In this document: positions 1 to 9,916 of the stretch, in pieces | Layout of the letters: the number at the start of each line of letters is the position of its first letter | How positions within the stretch are numbered: the stretch's first letter is position 1 | From: DATBIO01 sp036556965 | GTDB taxonomy: Bacteria > Acidobacteriota > Vicinamibacteria > Fen-336 | DNA: 33,419 nucleotides | Direction: 5' to 3' | Assembly (NCBI GenBank): GCA_036556965.1 | Contig: DATBIO010000040.1 | Location: 1 to 33,419 of the forward strand | The notes under the pieces: model-generated | The model's database searches: none | Told to the model about the DNA's origin: nothing | The model's input: only the letters and a program-made list of their open reading frames with translations | Made by a program: the position numbers and the translations under genes

Positions 1-8
1 GGGGCTCC

Positions 9-281
9 GTGCGCATCCACCAGGCCGAGTTCGAGCACCCCACGCAAGCCAGCCGCGCCCGGCTCAACGTGTACGAGCTGCGGCCGGAGGACGGGCCCGA
101 CGTCGCGGGGATGCGCCCGCCCCGCGCCGGGTTCCTGGTGACCGAGGACCGCGTGGGCACGGTGACGGTGGTGGCCACGCTGGGCTTCTTCCCGGCGCGG
201 GAGGAGGCGATGGCGGCGGCCGACGCCCGCGCGCGCGAGCTCCTGGCCCAGTCCTACCGCCTCCTCTCCCCGGCGGCTTGA
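9..281 (+). CDS. Small protein of unknown function, possibly 5'-truncated
   Basis: I do not recognise this 90-residue protein. It begins at a GTG, but the frame is open to the left edge of the window, so the true start may lie outside. The sequence is soluble-looking, with no signal peptide or membrane segment. A probable beta-rich first half (VYELRP, GFLVTEDRVGTVTVVATLGFF) is followed by an Ala/Arg-rich helix near residues 63-85. Its stop overlaps the TTG start of the next gene (TTGA, 278-281), so the two are probably translated together. The real-gene call rests on that coupling and on GC-rich third positions; no function is offered. Confidence 0.55.
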   Translation: MRIHQAEFEHPTQASRARLNVYELRPEDGPDVAGMRPPRAGFLVTEDRVGTVTVVATLGFFPAREEAMAAADARARELLAQSYRLLSPAA

Positions 282-1849
282 GGGACGGTCGAGGGCGACT
301 CCTCCTCGGCGCCCTCCTCGCCGTCCTCGTGGCCGGGAGCATCCTGGGCTTCCAGCAGCGCCGGGTCGCCACCGTCCGCTTCGATCGCTTCACCCTCCCC
401 GCCTTCGACGCCTACGCGTACGTGGCCATGGCCGAGGAGCCCGCGGTCTTCACGCTGGCCCCCTGGGGCTACCGGCTCCTCACGCCCGCCGCCGCCCGCG
501 CGCTGCCCGGCCACTCCGCGGGCGGCTACCGTTACCTGACCGCCGCCGCCCTGCTGGCGGCCTCGGTGCTCCTCTTCGTGCTGCTGCGGCGCCTGGGCGC
601 GGACACGCTGCCCGCGCTGCTGGGCGTGGCCGTCTTCGCGGTGTCGGCCCCGGCGAAGGAGGCGCTCGCCCTCCGCTTCCTGGTCGAGCCGGTGACGGTG
701 GCGCTCTTCGTGGCCTTCCTCCTGGCCCTGGAGACCGGCGCGGGCACGGGACGGCTGGCCCTCCTCCTCGCCCTGGGCACGCTCTCCAAGGAGGCGTTCC
801 TGGCCTTCGCGCCCGCGGTGGCCTTCGCGCGCTGGCGCGGGCTGGGCGCGCGCCGCGCCCTCGCCACCGCCCTGCTCGCCGCCGCGCCCGCGGTGGCCGG
901 CGCGGTGGCCCTGCGCCGGCTCTGGCAGCCGCACCTGGCCCTGGCCCCGGCGCCGCCGGGGATGGAGGCCCTCCGCGTGGTGCTCGGGGCCTGGCGCGAC
1001 TGGCTGCCCGCGCTGGCCCTCTTCGGCCTGACTCCCGTGGCCCTGCTCGCCGTGCTCACCCCCGGCGGCCGCGCGCTGCTCGGCCGCCACGGATACGCGC
1101 TGGCGGTGGCCCTGCTGCTGCCCTTCGCCGCCGGCGTCTACGTGAGCCGGGGGGAGGCGAGCCACTTCTTCACCGCCGACGTCCACCGCCTCCTGATCTA
1201 CGCGGTGCCGCTGCTGGTGGCCCTCGCCTCCTGCGTGCCGCGCTGGCTCTCGCCCGAGGCGGTGGCCCCGCGCGCGCCCCACCCCGCCGCGGAGATCGCC
1301 GCCTTCGTGGCCGCGGCAGCGGTGGCCGGCGCGCCCCTCCTCCTCGTCGACCCGTACCGGCGGCTCGACCTCGGCGGCCCGCGCGACGGGCCGTACGTGA
1401 TGGGATTCTGCCGCGAGACCCTGCGCGCCGCGCGGCGCCTGGCGCGGGGGGAGGAGGTGGCCTTCGACGCGTCCCGCCAGCGCTTCGCCTGGGGCGTGTC
1501 CGACCCGAGCGAGCTGCACCGGCTGCGCTGGTTCCTGCGGGAGGGATGGGGGGAGCGCGCGCACTACGGCCAGGGCGACATGGTGATGGCGCAGGGCCGC
1601 GCCGAGCTGGTGCTGCCCGCGCGTCCCCCGCGGGACCTGGCCGTGGACCTCTCCTTCGACGTCCCGCGCCCGCTCACCGTCTTCTTCTCCATGGAGGGCC
1701 GCGCCCTCGACCAGGCCTCCCTGGTGGCCGGCCCCCAGGAGGTCAGCCTGCGCCTGCCCGCGGCGGCCCAGCGCCGCGGCGACAACCTGCTCGTGCTGGC
1801 CGCCGATCCCGGGCTGCGGCTGCGCGCCCTCCGCTACCGGCCGCTCTGA
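278..1849 (+). CDS. Polytopic membrane protein, GT-C glycosyltransferase-like (uncertain)
   Basis: A 523-residue integral membrane protein. An N-terminal anchor (about residues 8-25) is followed by an extracytoplasmic stretch with acidic and aromatic residues (FDAYAYVAMAEEPAVF, then WGYRLLTP). About eight more hydrophobic helices run to residue 360, and a soluble C-terminal domain of about 150 residues looks beta-rich. This layout resembles GT-C type lipid-linked-sugar transferases and related polymer-assembly proteins, but I see no diagnostic motif, so the activity is an inference. The start is a TTG that shares TTGA with the stop of the preceding ORF. The gene converges on lpxA with one base between the two stop codons, so there is no room for a separate terminator. 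Confidence 0.7.
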   Translation: MRDGRGRLLLGALLAVLVAGSILGFQQRRVATVRFDRFTLPAFDAYAYVAMAEEPAVFTLAPWGYRLLTPAAARALPGHSAGGYRYLTAAALLAASVLLFVLLRRLGADTLPALLGVAVFAVSAPAKEALALRFLVEPVTVALFVAFLLALETGAGTGRLALLLALGTLSKEAFLAFAPAVAFARWRGLGARRALATALLAAAPAVAGAVALRRLWQPHLALAPAPPGMEALRVVLGAWRDWLPALALFGLTPVALLAVLTPGGRALLGRHGYALAVALLLPFAAGVYVSRGEASHFFTADVHRLLIYAVPLLVALASCVPRWLSPEAVAPRAPHPAAEIAAFVAAAAVAGAPLLLVDPYRRLDLGGPRDGPYVMGFCRETLRAARRLARGEEVAFDASRQRFAWGVSDPSELHRLRWFLREGWGERAHYGQGDMVMAQGRAELVLPARPPRDLAVDLSFDVPRPLTVFFSMEGRALDQASLVAGPQEVSLRLPAAAQRRGDNLLVLAADPGLRLRALRYRPL

Positions 1850-1850
1850 G

Positions 1851-2636
1851 TCAGGCCTCGCCGCCCGCGGCGGCGTGGGCGAACCCGCGGCGCGTGGAGG
1901 AGGCGAAGGCGGCCAGCTCGGCCACCAGCGGGTCGCCCATGGCCTCCAGGCGCGGGAGGGACTCGGCCAGGCGCAGCCCCGAGCGCAGCAGGAGCCGGTA
2001 GGCCTCCTTCAGCGCGCGCACCGAGCCCGCCGGCACCCTCGCGCGGCGCAGGCCGACCACGTTGAGCCCCCGCGCGCGCGCGGGCATGCCGTCGGTGAGG
2101 ACGAAGGGAAGGCAGTCCTGCACGACCTTGGCATTGCCCCCCACCATGGCCAGGCGGCCCACGCGGCAGAACTGGTGCACGACCACGCCCCCGGAGAGGA
2201 AGGCCCCCGGGCCGATGGCCACGTGCCCGGCCAGGGCCACGTTGTTGGCGACGACGGCCCCGTCTCCCACCACGCAGTCGTGCGCGACGTGGACGTAGGC
2301 CATCAGGAAGCACCCGGAGCCGACCACCGTGGCCTGCCCGGGCCGCGAGGCGCGGTGGATGGTCACGCCCTCGCGGATGCGGTTGCCGTCGCCGATGTGC
2401 ACCGCGGAGTCGGCGCCCGTGAAGGCGAGGTCCTGGGGCTCCCCTCCCAGCACGGCGCCTTCGTGCACCACGTTGCCCGCGCCCAGGGTGGTGAAGCGCT
2501 TGAGCACGGCATGCGCGCGCACCTCGGTGCCGCGGCCCACCCGCACCCCGTCCTCCACCACGGCGAAGGGGCCGATGCTCACGCCCTCTTCCAGGACGGC
2601 CTCGCGTCCGACGATCGCCGTCGCGTGCACGCTCAC
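1851..2636 (-). CDS. lpxA: Acyl-[ACP]--UDP-N-acetylglucosamine O-acyltransferase LpxA
   Basis: First step of lipid A synthesis: transfer of an R-3-hydroxyacyl chain from ACP to UDP-GlcNAc in the cytoplasm. The 261-residue product has hexapeptide repeats of the left-handed beta helix through about residue 185, then a helical C-terminal domain, and matches the usual length of about 262. The YVHVAHDC segment carries the catalytic His119 and the second conserved His116. The GGEPQDL and NRIREGVTIHR signatures are present, as is the HQFC motif. The GTG at 2636 is chosen because it gives the standard N-terminus; a longer reading frame from 2675 adds a non-family extension. In E. coli the PQDL motif is followed by a substrate-binding Lys (Lys76), but here that position is Ala71. 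The gene stands alone, without lpxD, fabZ or lpxB beside it. A TACACT hexamer lies 8 nt before the GTG, suggesting a leaderless mRNA. Confidence 0.95.
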   Translation of the reverse strand: MSVHATAIVGREAVLEEGVSIGPFAVVEDGVRVGRGTEVRAHAVLKRFTTLGAGNVVHEGAVLGGEPQDLAFTGADSAVHIGDGNRIREGVTIHRASRPGQATVVGSGCFLMAYVHVAHDCVVGDGAVVANNVALAGHVAIGPGAFLSGGVVVHQFCRVGRLAMVGGNAKVVQDCLPFVLTDGMPARARGLNVVGLRRARVPAGSVRALKEAYRLLLRSGLRLAESLPRLEAMGDPLVAELAAFASSTRRGFAHAAAGGEA

Positions 2637-2644
2637 GGCGGGCG

Positions 2645-2650
2645 AGTGTA
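2645..2650 (-). promoter_or_regulatory. -10 element of lpxA (leaderless geometry)
   Basis: On the minus strand the hexamer TACACT is followed by 8 nt and then the lpxA GTG, which puts the expected transcription start at or next to the start codon. No Shine-Dalgarno sequence precedes the GTG. The 56-bp gap to the divergent DUF488 gene holds nothing else recognisable. Confidence 0.45.
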
Positions 2651-2692
2651 ACCGCCCCCGCCCGCCCCGGCACAACGTGCTCCAATGGGACC

Positions 2693-3259
2693 GTGGGACG
2701 GCTGTACACCGTGGGCCACTCCACCCGCACCTCCGAGGAGCTGCTCGCGCTCCTGGGCGGGGCCGGCGTGCGGCGCCTGGTGGACGTACGCCGGCAGCCG
2801 GGCTCGCGGCGGCACCCGCGGTTCGCGCAGGCGGCCCTGCGCCAGGCCCTGGCCCGGGCGGACATCGCGTATGCGCACGAGCCGGACCTCGGCGGGCGCC
2901 GCGACCCCCGGGCGGGGTCTCCCAACACCGCCTGGCGCCACGCGGCCTTCCGGGGCTACGCCGACCACATGGCGACCCCGGCCTTCCAGGAGGCCCTGGA
3001 CCGCACGCTGCGCGCGGCGGCGGAGGCGCCCAGCGCGGTCCTCTGCGCGGAGGCCCTGCCGGAGCGCTGCCACCGCCAGCTCATCGCGGACGCCGCCGTG
3101 CTCGCGGGCTTCGAGGTCGTGCACCTGATCGGCCCGGCCGCCTCCCGTCCGCACGGCCTGCACCGCGCCGCCCACCGCCGTCCCGACGGCACCGTGGTCT
3201 ACCCGTCGCCGGGGGAGCAGGCCGTCCTGTTTCCGGGCTCCGGCCCGCGGGCGCTATGA
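2693..3259 (+). CDS. DUF488 family protein
   Basis: A 188-residue soluble protein of the DUF488 family, found widely in bacteria without an agreed biochemical function. The family hallmarks are clear: YTVGHSTRTSEE at the N-terminus, LVDVRRQPGSRRHPRF near residue 28, LGGRRDP, and the conserved CAEALPERCHRQLIAD near residue 117 with its Cys, Glu, Cys-His-Arg set. It starts at GTG 2693, directly before the family N-terminus, and is divergent from lpxA. A TCCAAT hexamer lies 6 nt before the GTG, but it is a poor -10 match. The stop codon lies inside the TATGAT hexamer proposed as the promoter of the next gene. Confidence 0.85.
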   Translation: MGRLYTVGHSTRTSEELLALLGGAGVRRLVDVRRQPGSRRHPRFAQAALRQALARADIAYAHEPDLGGRRDPRAGSPNTAWRHAAFRGYADHMATPAFQEALDRTLRAAAEAPSAVLCAEALPERCHRQLIADAAVLAGFEVVHLIGPAASRPHGLHRAAHRRPDGTVVYPSPGEQAVLFPGSGPRAL

Positions 3260-3260
3260 T
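3255..3260 (+). promoter_or_regulatory. -10 element driving mini-ORF and the 3285 gene
   Basis: TATGAT (5 of 6 matches to TATAAT) overlaps the DUF488 stop codon and is followed by 7 nt and an ATG at 3268. No -35 is obvious. The spacing predicts a transcript beginning at or one base from that ATG. Confidence 0.45.
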
Positions 3261-3267
3261 CGGGGCC

Positions 3268-3285
3268 ATGCAGGCGCGGGGTTGA
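3268..3285 (+). CDS. Leaderless 5-codon mini-ORF coupled to next gene
   Basis: The ORF reads MQARG then TGA. Its ATG sits 7 nt after the TATGAT hexamer, and its last stop base is the A of the next gene's ATG (TGATG). It is too short to encode a functional protein. I infer that it loads ribosomes at the 5' end of the mRNA and passes them to the gene at 3285, which has only a weak GCGGGG in front of it. It is one of four such arrangements in the window. Confidence 0.4.
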   Translation: MQARG

Positions 3286-3728
3286 TGACGGAGGCGGTCC
3301 TGGCCCCGATCACCCTGGCCCTGGCCTTCTCCGCGGCCCTCCCGCCCGGGGTCCCCGACCTGTCGGGCTACGAGAGGATCACGGGCGGCACCGCCTTCCG
3401 CAACTCCAGCGTCTCGATCAGCTACGAGCTCTACGTCAACCCCCGCTACGGCAGCCGCTACGAGGTCATCCGCTATCGGGTGGCGGGGGCGGGCGCGGAA
3501 GTGCCCGGAGGCGACTACCCCTCCGCCGAGCGCCTGCAGTGGCAGGCGGGGGAAAAGGACCTGCGCCGGTGGGAGTGTCAGGAAGCGGCGGCCGTGGCCC
3601 GCTGCCGGTGGCGCGAGCTTTCCAAGGGCTCGGTCGAGTACGACCGCGAGACGGGGGTGATCCTGTGGCTGCTGGGCCTGCACCGGCGGCTGCTCGAGGA
3701 GCGCGACCGGGGCAACCTCGCGCAGTGA
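3285..3728 (+). CDS. Small exported protein of unknown function
   Basis: I do not recognise this 147-residue protein. Residues 1-19 (MTEAVLAPITLALAFSAAL) look like a weak signal peptide or membrane anchor without the usual basic N-region. The rest is hydrophilic, with Tyr-rich strands (SYELYVNPRYGSRYEVIRYRV) and two cysteines (WECQE and ARCRW) about ten residues apart that could form a disulfide in the periplasm. The C-terminal 30 residues form a Leu/Arg-rich helix. ATG 3285 is preferred; a TTG lies one codon upstream. Translation may be coupled to the mini-ORF ending on the same A. Confidence 0.6.
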   Translation: MTEAVLAPITLALAFSAALPPGVPDLSGYERITGGTAFRNSSVSISYELYVNPRYGSRYEVIRYRVAGAGAEVPGGDYPSAERLQWQAGEKDLRRWECQEAAAVARCRWRELSKGSVEYDRETGVILWLLGLHRRLLEERDRGNLAQ

Positions 3729-3754
3729 CGCCGGGGCGCGGGGACGCCCCGGCG
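3729..3754. terminator. Hairpin between convergent genes
   Basis: A perfect 10-bp GC stem (CGCCGGGGCG with CGCCCCGGCG) and a 6-nt loop lie directly after the stop of the 3285 gene and 11 bp from the end of the TM2 gene. There is no T tract, which is common in GC-rich genomes. Its position between two converging genes suggests bidirectional termination. Confidence 0.55.
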
Positions 3755-3764
3755 CCGCGTCACC

Positions 3765-3980
3765 CTACTTGCGAAGCAGCTCCCTGCCCTCGGCGTCGGT
3801 GAACTTGTTGGTGGCGATCATGACCAGGTCGTAGAGCGCCCACAGGCCGCAGCCGCCCAGGGTCAGCAGCTGGGCCACGGCGGAGCCGGTCTTCCCGGTG
3901 TAGAAGCGATGGCCGCCGAAGCCACCCAGGAAGATGCAGAGCAACAGCGTCGTCAGCCAGTCCTTCTGTCCATTGGCCAC
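3765..3980 (-). CDS. TM2 domain-containing membrane protein
   Basis: A 71-residue protein with the TM2 architecture: two membrane helices (LLLCIFLGGFGGHRFYTG and AVAQLLTLGGCGLWALYDLVMI) joined by a short turn, with the family GGFGGHRFY and WALYD motifs. The function of bacterial TM2 proteins is not established. The GTG at 3980 is chosen because a textbook ribosome binding site (GAGGAGGACACC) directly precedes it; the frame runs on to 4070, but that extension is Arg/Pro-rich with no site. The gene has its own promoter just beyond the end of the radical SAM gene and converges with the 3285 gene. Confidence 0.88.
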   Translation of the reverse strand: MANGQKDWLTTLLLCIFLGGFGGHRFYTGKTGSAVAQLLTLGGCGLWALYDLVMIATNKFTDAEGRELLRK

Positions 3981-4041
3981 GGTGTCCTCCTCGCTGCCGC
4001 GCAAGGCGGCATCGGTTGATTGCCTGGGAAGGGGCGGGCGA

Positions 4042-4070
4042 AACCTAGCCGGAACGGCCAGGCCTGTCAA
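4042..4070 (-). promoter_or_regulatory. Sigma-70-type promoter of the TM2 gene
   Basis: On the minus strand there is a perfect TTGACA, a 17-bp spacer and TAGGTT. The start of transcription would fall near 4035, giving a leader of about 55 nt that carries the strong ribosome binding site. This is the best -35/-10 pair in the window. Confidence 0.65.
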
Positions 4071-4079
4071 CGCCGGCGC

Positions 4080-5852
4080 CTAGGACGAGGCGGAGGGCGT
4101 GGGCGGGGCCACGGACAGGCCCTCCCGGGCCACGCGCGCGAGGACGAAGCCGGGGTCGAGGGCCAGCGCGCGATCCCAGCGCGCGGCCGCGGCGGACGCG
4201 TCGTCGAGGGCGCGATAGGCCAGGCCCTCGACCAGCAGGCGGAACCGCGGCTCCCCCAGCGCGTCGGCCTCCGCCGGCTGCGCATCGAGGGCCACGGCCA
4301 TGAAGGGGCTGCCCGCCCGTTCCAGGGAGGCGAGGGTGCGGCGCGGGTCGATGCGGACCAGGCCGTCGAACGCGTCCAGGCAGCGCTCCCACTCCCCGAG
4401 CTTGGCCAGCAGCAGCGCGCGGTGCAGGCGGATGGGCCACGCCTCCGCGGCCGCGACGGCGGGCTGTCGCCGGAGATAGCGGTCGTAGAGGCGGACCGTC
4501 CTGCGGTACCGGCCCCGGCGGCTCCAGGACGCGCCCTTGCGCAGGGCCTCCCCGGCGTCCGACGGCGCGAAGATCGTGCGCGCGCGGGCGCGCGCGTGGG
4601 ACATCCCGGCTCGCGCACGCTGGCGCGCGTCCACCAGCAACTGGCGGGCCCGCGCGGGCGCGGGGGGACCGGGCGGCGCCAGCTCGACCATTTCCGCCTC
4701 CAGCTCGGGCACGGCGTCCCGCCAGTCCGTCTTGCGCACGGCGTCCATGCCGCGCGTGTACTCCACGAACTCGTTGTGCAGCTTCGTCCCCGCGAAGGGC
4801 TGGCGCAGGGCCTGCACCACGCTGGAGTAGTCGGCGTCCCACCGCCAGCGGTACTTGCGGATGAGCCGCTTGCGCGTCGCGTCCTGCAGGACGTTGACGG
4901 CCAGGATGGGCGGCTCGATGACCTCGAGCTGGAAGGCGATGGGGTGCCGCAGCTTCGCGCCGTGGCGCCGGCGCAGGGAATCCCACCAACGGGTGATCCG
5001 GTCGAGGGTGAAGACGTTGTAGGCCATGATGGAGACGCAGGTGTTCATCTCGATCCGGGGCAGGGTGGCCAGGGTGGCGATGGACTCCTCCAGGCGGGGG
5101 GTGCCCGAGGGCCCGTGGCGGATGTACTCCTGCGCCTTGCCCACCCCATCCACGCTGATGGAGATGTCGACCTTGCTGGCGTGGGCGAGCAGGCCGAGCA
5201 CCTCCTCGTTCACCAGCGAGCCGTTGGTGACCATGAAGACGCGCATGCGCTGGAGCATGCCCCGCCCGTGCAGGTAGCGCAGGACGGCGGGCACGTCCGC
5301 GTTGAGCATGGGCTCGCCGCCCTTGAAGCGGATCTGCTCCAGGTGGCCGAGGTCGAGCTCGCTCAGGTGGCGCACCATGGCCTCGGGATCGGAGTTGAAC
5401 ACCTGCTGGTGGGAGATCCGGTAGTGGGGCACCTTCCGCTCGTCGAGCTGGGCCACCAGGTGGGCCCAGCGGCTGCTGAAGTCGACGTTGCAGTGGGTGC
5501 AGGCCAGGTTGCACACGCTGCTGCTGTTGAGCTCGAGCTCGGTGATGCCCTTGCGCCACTCGCCGTTGAGGGTGGCGCGCGCCTGCATGAAGGAGTGGCG
5601 CACGCTCCAGCCGGTGGCCTTCTCCCGCTGGTAGCACTTGCCGCAGCCGGGGGGCATGTCGCCGCGGGCCACCTGCTCCTGCATTTCCTGCCAGGCCTCG
5701 CCCTCCAGCAGGTCGCGCAGGCGGGTCTCGCGCAGGTTGCCCAGCCGCCCGTCGAACACGCAGCAGGGGCGGACGCCCTTGTCGGGATCGACCACGGCCG
5801 AGGTGAAGGGGGCCGTGCAGAACGGCATCGTGCCCGGAGGGGGAAGCTTCAT
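4080..5852 (-). CDS. Radical SAM protein with N-terminal auxiliary cysteine cluster and TPR-like tail
   Basis: A 590-residue radical SAM enzyme of unknown substrate. Cys114-x3-Cys118-x2-Cys121 (VCNLACTHC) is the SAM-cluster motif. It is followed by the RFKGGEP motif, VTNGSL and ISVDG of the partial TIM barrel. Before the barrel, Cys12, Cys30, Cys31, Cys70 and Cys73 (FCTAPF, VRPCCVFDG, PGCGKC) resemble the twitch/SPASM auxiliary cluster that usually lies C-terminal; N-terminal placement is known in a family of twitch-domain radical SAM proteins. From about residue 400 on, a helical Arg/Ala-rich region looks TPR-like. ATG 5852 is the only start that keeps Cys12 and excludes clpB-antisense sequence. 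No peptide substrate, maturase partner or methyltransferase lies next to it. Confidence 0.85.
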   Translation of the reverse strand: MKLPPPGTMPFCTAPFTSAVVDPDKGVRPCCVFDGRLGNLRETRLRDLLEGEAWQEMQEQVARGDMPPGCGKCYQREKATGWSVRHSFMQARATLNGEWRKGITELELNSSSVCNLACTHCNVDFSSRWAHLVAQLDERKVPHYRISHQQVFNSDPEAMVRHLSELDLGHLEQIRFKGGEPMLNADVPAVLRYLHGRGMLQRMRVFMVTNGSLVNEEVLGLLAHASKVDISISVDGVGKAQEYIRHGPSGTPRLEESIATLATLPRIEMNTCVSIMAYNVFTLDRITRWWDSLRRRHGAKLRHPIAFQLEVIEPPILAVNVLQDATRKRLIRKYRWRWDADYSSVVQALRQPFAGTKLHNEFVEYTRGMDAVRKTDWRDAVPELEAEMVELAPPGPPAPARARQLLVDARQRARAGMSHARARARTIFAPSDAGEALRKGASWSRRGRYRRTVRLYDRYLRRQPAVAAAEAWPIRLHRALLLAKLGEWERCLDAFDGLVRIDPRRTLASLERAGSPFMAVALDAQPAEADALGEPRFRLLVEGLAYRALDDASAAAARWDRALALDPGFVLARVAREGLSVAPPTPSASS

Positions 5853-5907
5853 CGTTCGTCCCGTCGCGTGGTCCCGGCAGTCCGTCTGGAGGGTGGCTGA
5901 GCGGGGC

Positions 5908-5932
5908 AGTCTAGCACCCTTGGCGCGGGGGG

Positions 5933-5936
<4 letters not shown>
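5908..5936 (-). promoter_or_regulatory. Possible extended -10 promoter of the radical SAM gene
   Basis: On the minus strand, CTGACC (overlapping the clpB stop) is followed after 17 bp by TAGACT, itself preceded by TGC as in an extended -10. This leaves a leader of about 50 nt with no clear Shine-Dalgarno sequence. The gene could also be read through from clpB. Confidence 0.4.
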
Positions 5937-8536
<2,600 letters not shown>

Positions 8537-8556
8537 GGTGCTACTCCCCTGCGAAC

Positions 8557-8585
8557 ACGCTAGCCTCTGGAGAGAGCGCCGTCAA
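8557..8585 (-). promoter_or_regulatory. Probable clpB promoter
   Basis: TTGACG, 17-bp spacer, TAGCGT on the minus strand. The predicted start near 8550 gives a short leader carrying GGGGAG. The 127-bp gap between rlmI and clpB (8537-8663) contains no other feature I can support. Confidence 0.45.
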
Positions 8586-8663
8586 TGCCGTGGAGGAGCC
8601 CAACCCTCTGGCCAATGGACTGAAAACAAAGCCTTTCCGCTGCCGGGACCAGGGCTCCGGCGG

Positions 8664-9833
8664 TCACTCCGCGCGGCGCAGCACGAAGCACTTCAGGTAG
8701 TACGTCTCCGGGACGCCGAGCAGCACGGGGTGGTCGCGCGCCTGGCGCCGTTTCTCGACCACGGTCACGGTGGCCCCGGCGTCCGCGGCCGCGTCGGCCA
8801 CGATGGCCTCGAAGTCCGGCTCGTGCACGTGGTACGAGCACGAGCAGGTGACGAGGAAGCCCCCCGGGCGCAGCAGCCTCAGCGCGCGAAGGTTGATGTC
8901 CTTGTAGCCGCGCACGGCCTTCTCCACCGCGCCCTTGCTCTTGGCGAAGGCCGGGGGATCCAGCACCACGGTGTCGAAGCGCTCGCCGGCGTGCTCGAGC
9001 TCGCGCAGCAGGTCGAAGACGTTGGCCTCGCGCGCGGTGACGTTGGCCAGGCCGTTGCGCGCCGCGTTGGCGCGTACGCGCTCCACGGCCTCCCCGGACA
9101 CGTCCACCGCCAGCACCTCCTCGCAGGCGCGCGCCAGGTGGAGCCCGAAGCCCCCGTTGTAGCTGAAGGCGTCCAGGGCGCGCCCGCGGGCGTAGCGGAG
9201 CGCGGCCAGGTGGTTCTCCCGCTGGTCGAGGAAGAGGCCGGTCTTCTGCCCGTGGCGCAGGTCGGCCTCGAAGACCACGTCGCCCTCGCGGACGGCCACG
9301 CGCTCGGGCACCGCGCCGTGGAGCACCCCCACCGTCTGCTCGAGTCCCTCCAGCTGCCGCACGCGGGGGTCGTTGCGCTCCACCACGCCCTCCGGGGACA
9401 GCAGATCCCTCAGGGCCTGCACCAGCTCCGCCTTGCGCGCCTCCGCCGCCTGCGAGAGCGTCTGCACGACCAGGAAGGGGCCGTAGCGGTCCACCACGAT
9501 GGAAGGCAGGAGGTCGCCCTCGCCGTGGACGAGCCGGTAGGCCTCGGCGTCGCCGGCCACCGTCTCGCGCCAGCGCAGCGCCCTCTCCAGGCGCTGGCGG
9601 ATGAAGCCCTCGGGCAGGCTGTCCCCCCGCTCCAGCACGCGCAGCGCGATCTCGGAGCGCTCGGAGTAGAAGGCGAAGGCCAGCGGCTTCCCGCGTGGTC
9701 CCAGCACGCGCACCACGTCGCCGCCCCGGGCGCGGTCCGTGCGCGCGACGTCGGAGCGGAAGACCCAGGGGTGCCCGCGCGCGATGCGCGCCTCGCCCTT
9801 GCGGCTGACCTCGGCGGTGGGGAGGCCGCTCAC
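8664..9833 (-). CDS. RlmI-type 23S rRNA (cytosine-C5) methyltransferase family protein
   Basis: A class I SAM-dependent RNA methyltransferase of the RlmI/COG1092 family, 389 residues. An N-terminal PUA domain (GHPWVFRSDVAR) is followed by an EEHEA-like linker with VDRYGPFLVVQ. The Rossmann methyltransferase domain follows, with LFLDQRENH, DAFSYNGGFGLHLA (SAM loop), VLDPPAFAKSKG (motif IV) and the catalytic Cys region VTCSCSYHV. The exact rRNA target cannot be read from the sequence, so no symbol is given. GTG 9833 is chosen because it places 20 residues before HPWVF, as in E. coli RlmI. No Shine-Dalgarno sequence precedes it; instead the stop of a 26-codon leaderless ORF overlaps it (GTGA). 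Confidence 0.9.
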   Translation of the reverse strand: MSGLPTAEVSRKGEARIARGHPWVFRSDVARTDRARGGDVVRVLGPRGKPLAFAFYSERSEIALRVLERGDSLPEGFIRQRLERALRWRETVAGDAEAYRLVHGEGDLLPSIVVDRYGPFLVVQTLSQAAEARKAELVQALRDLLSPEGVVERNDPRVRQLEGLEQTVGVLHGAVPERVAVREGDVVFEADLRHGQKTGLFLDQRENHLAALRYARGRALDAFSYNGGFGLHLARACEEVLAVDVSGEAVERVRANAARNGLANVTAREANVFDLLRELEHAGERFDTVVLDPPAFAKSKGAVEKAVRGYKDINLRALRLLRPGGFLVTCSCSYHVHEPDFEAIVADAAADAGATVTVVEKRRQARDHPVLLGVPETYYLKCFVLRRAE

Positions 9834-9910
9834 GACTCTTGGGAGGGGATGGGCTGCGGCCGGGCCGGCTCCGCGGCCAGGCACGGGAACACGCGCAGCG
9901 CGCCGAGCAT
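9830..9910 (-). CDS. Leaderless 26-codon leader ORF coupled to rlmI
   Basis: The minus-strand ATG at 9910 lies exactly 6 nt after TACAAT, so it should be at the 5' end of the transcript. The ORF starts MLGALRVFPC, is rich in Pro and Ala, ends PSQES, and its TGA shares GTGA with the rlmI start. It is not a recognised peptide. It may be a ribosome-loading leader or, since it contains one Cys and many Pro codons, an attenuating leader; I favour the first. Confidence 0.45.
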   Translation of the reverse strand: MLGALRVFPCLAAEPARPQPIPSQES

Positions 9911-9916
9911 GGTCGG

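Noticed and set aside
2681..2692. Leaderless promoter for the DUF488 gene (TCCAAT, 6 nt, GTG)
   Set aside because: Spacing fits the pattern, but the hexamer lacks the key A at position 2, so it is too weak to count.
8537..8663. CIRCE or sigma-32 heat-shock element before clpB
   Set aside because: No TTAGCACTC/GAGTGCTAA repeat and no CTTGAA-CCCCAT pair found; only a sigma-70-like pair is present.
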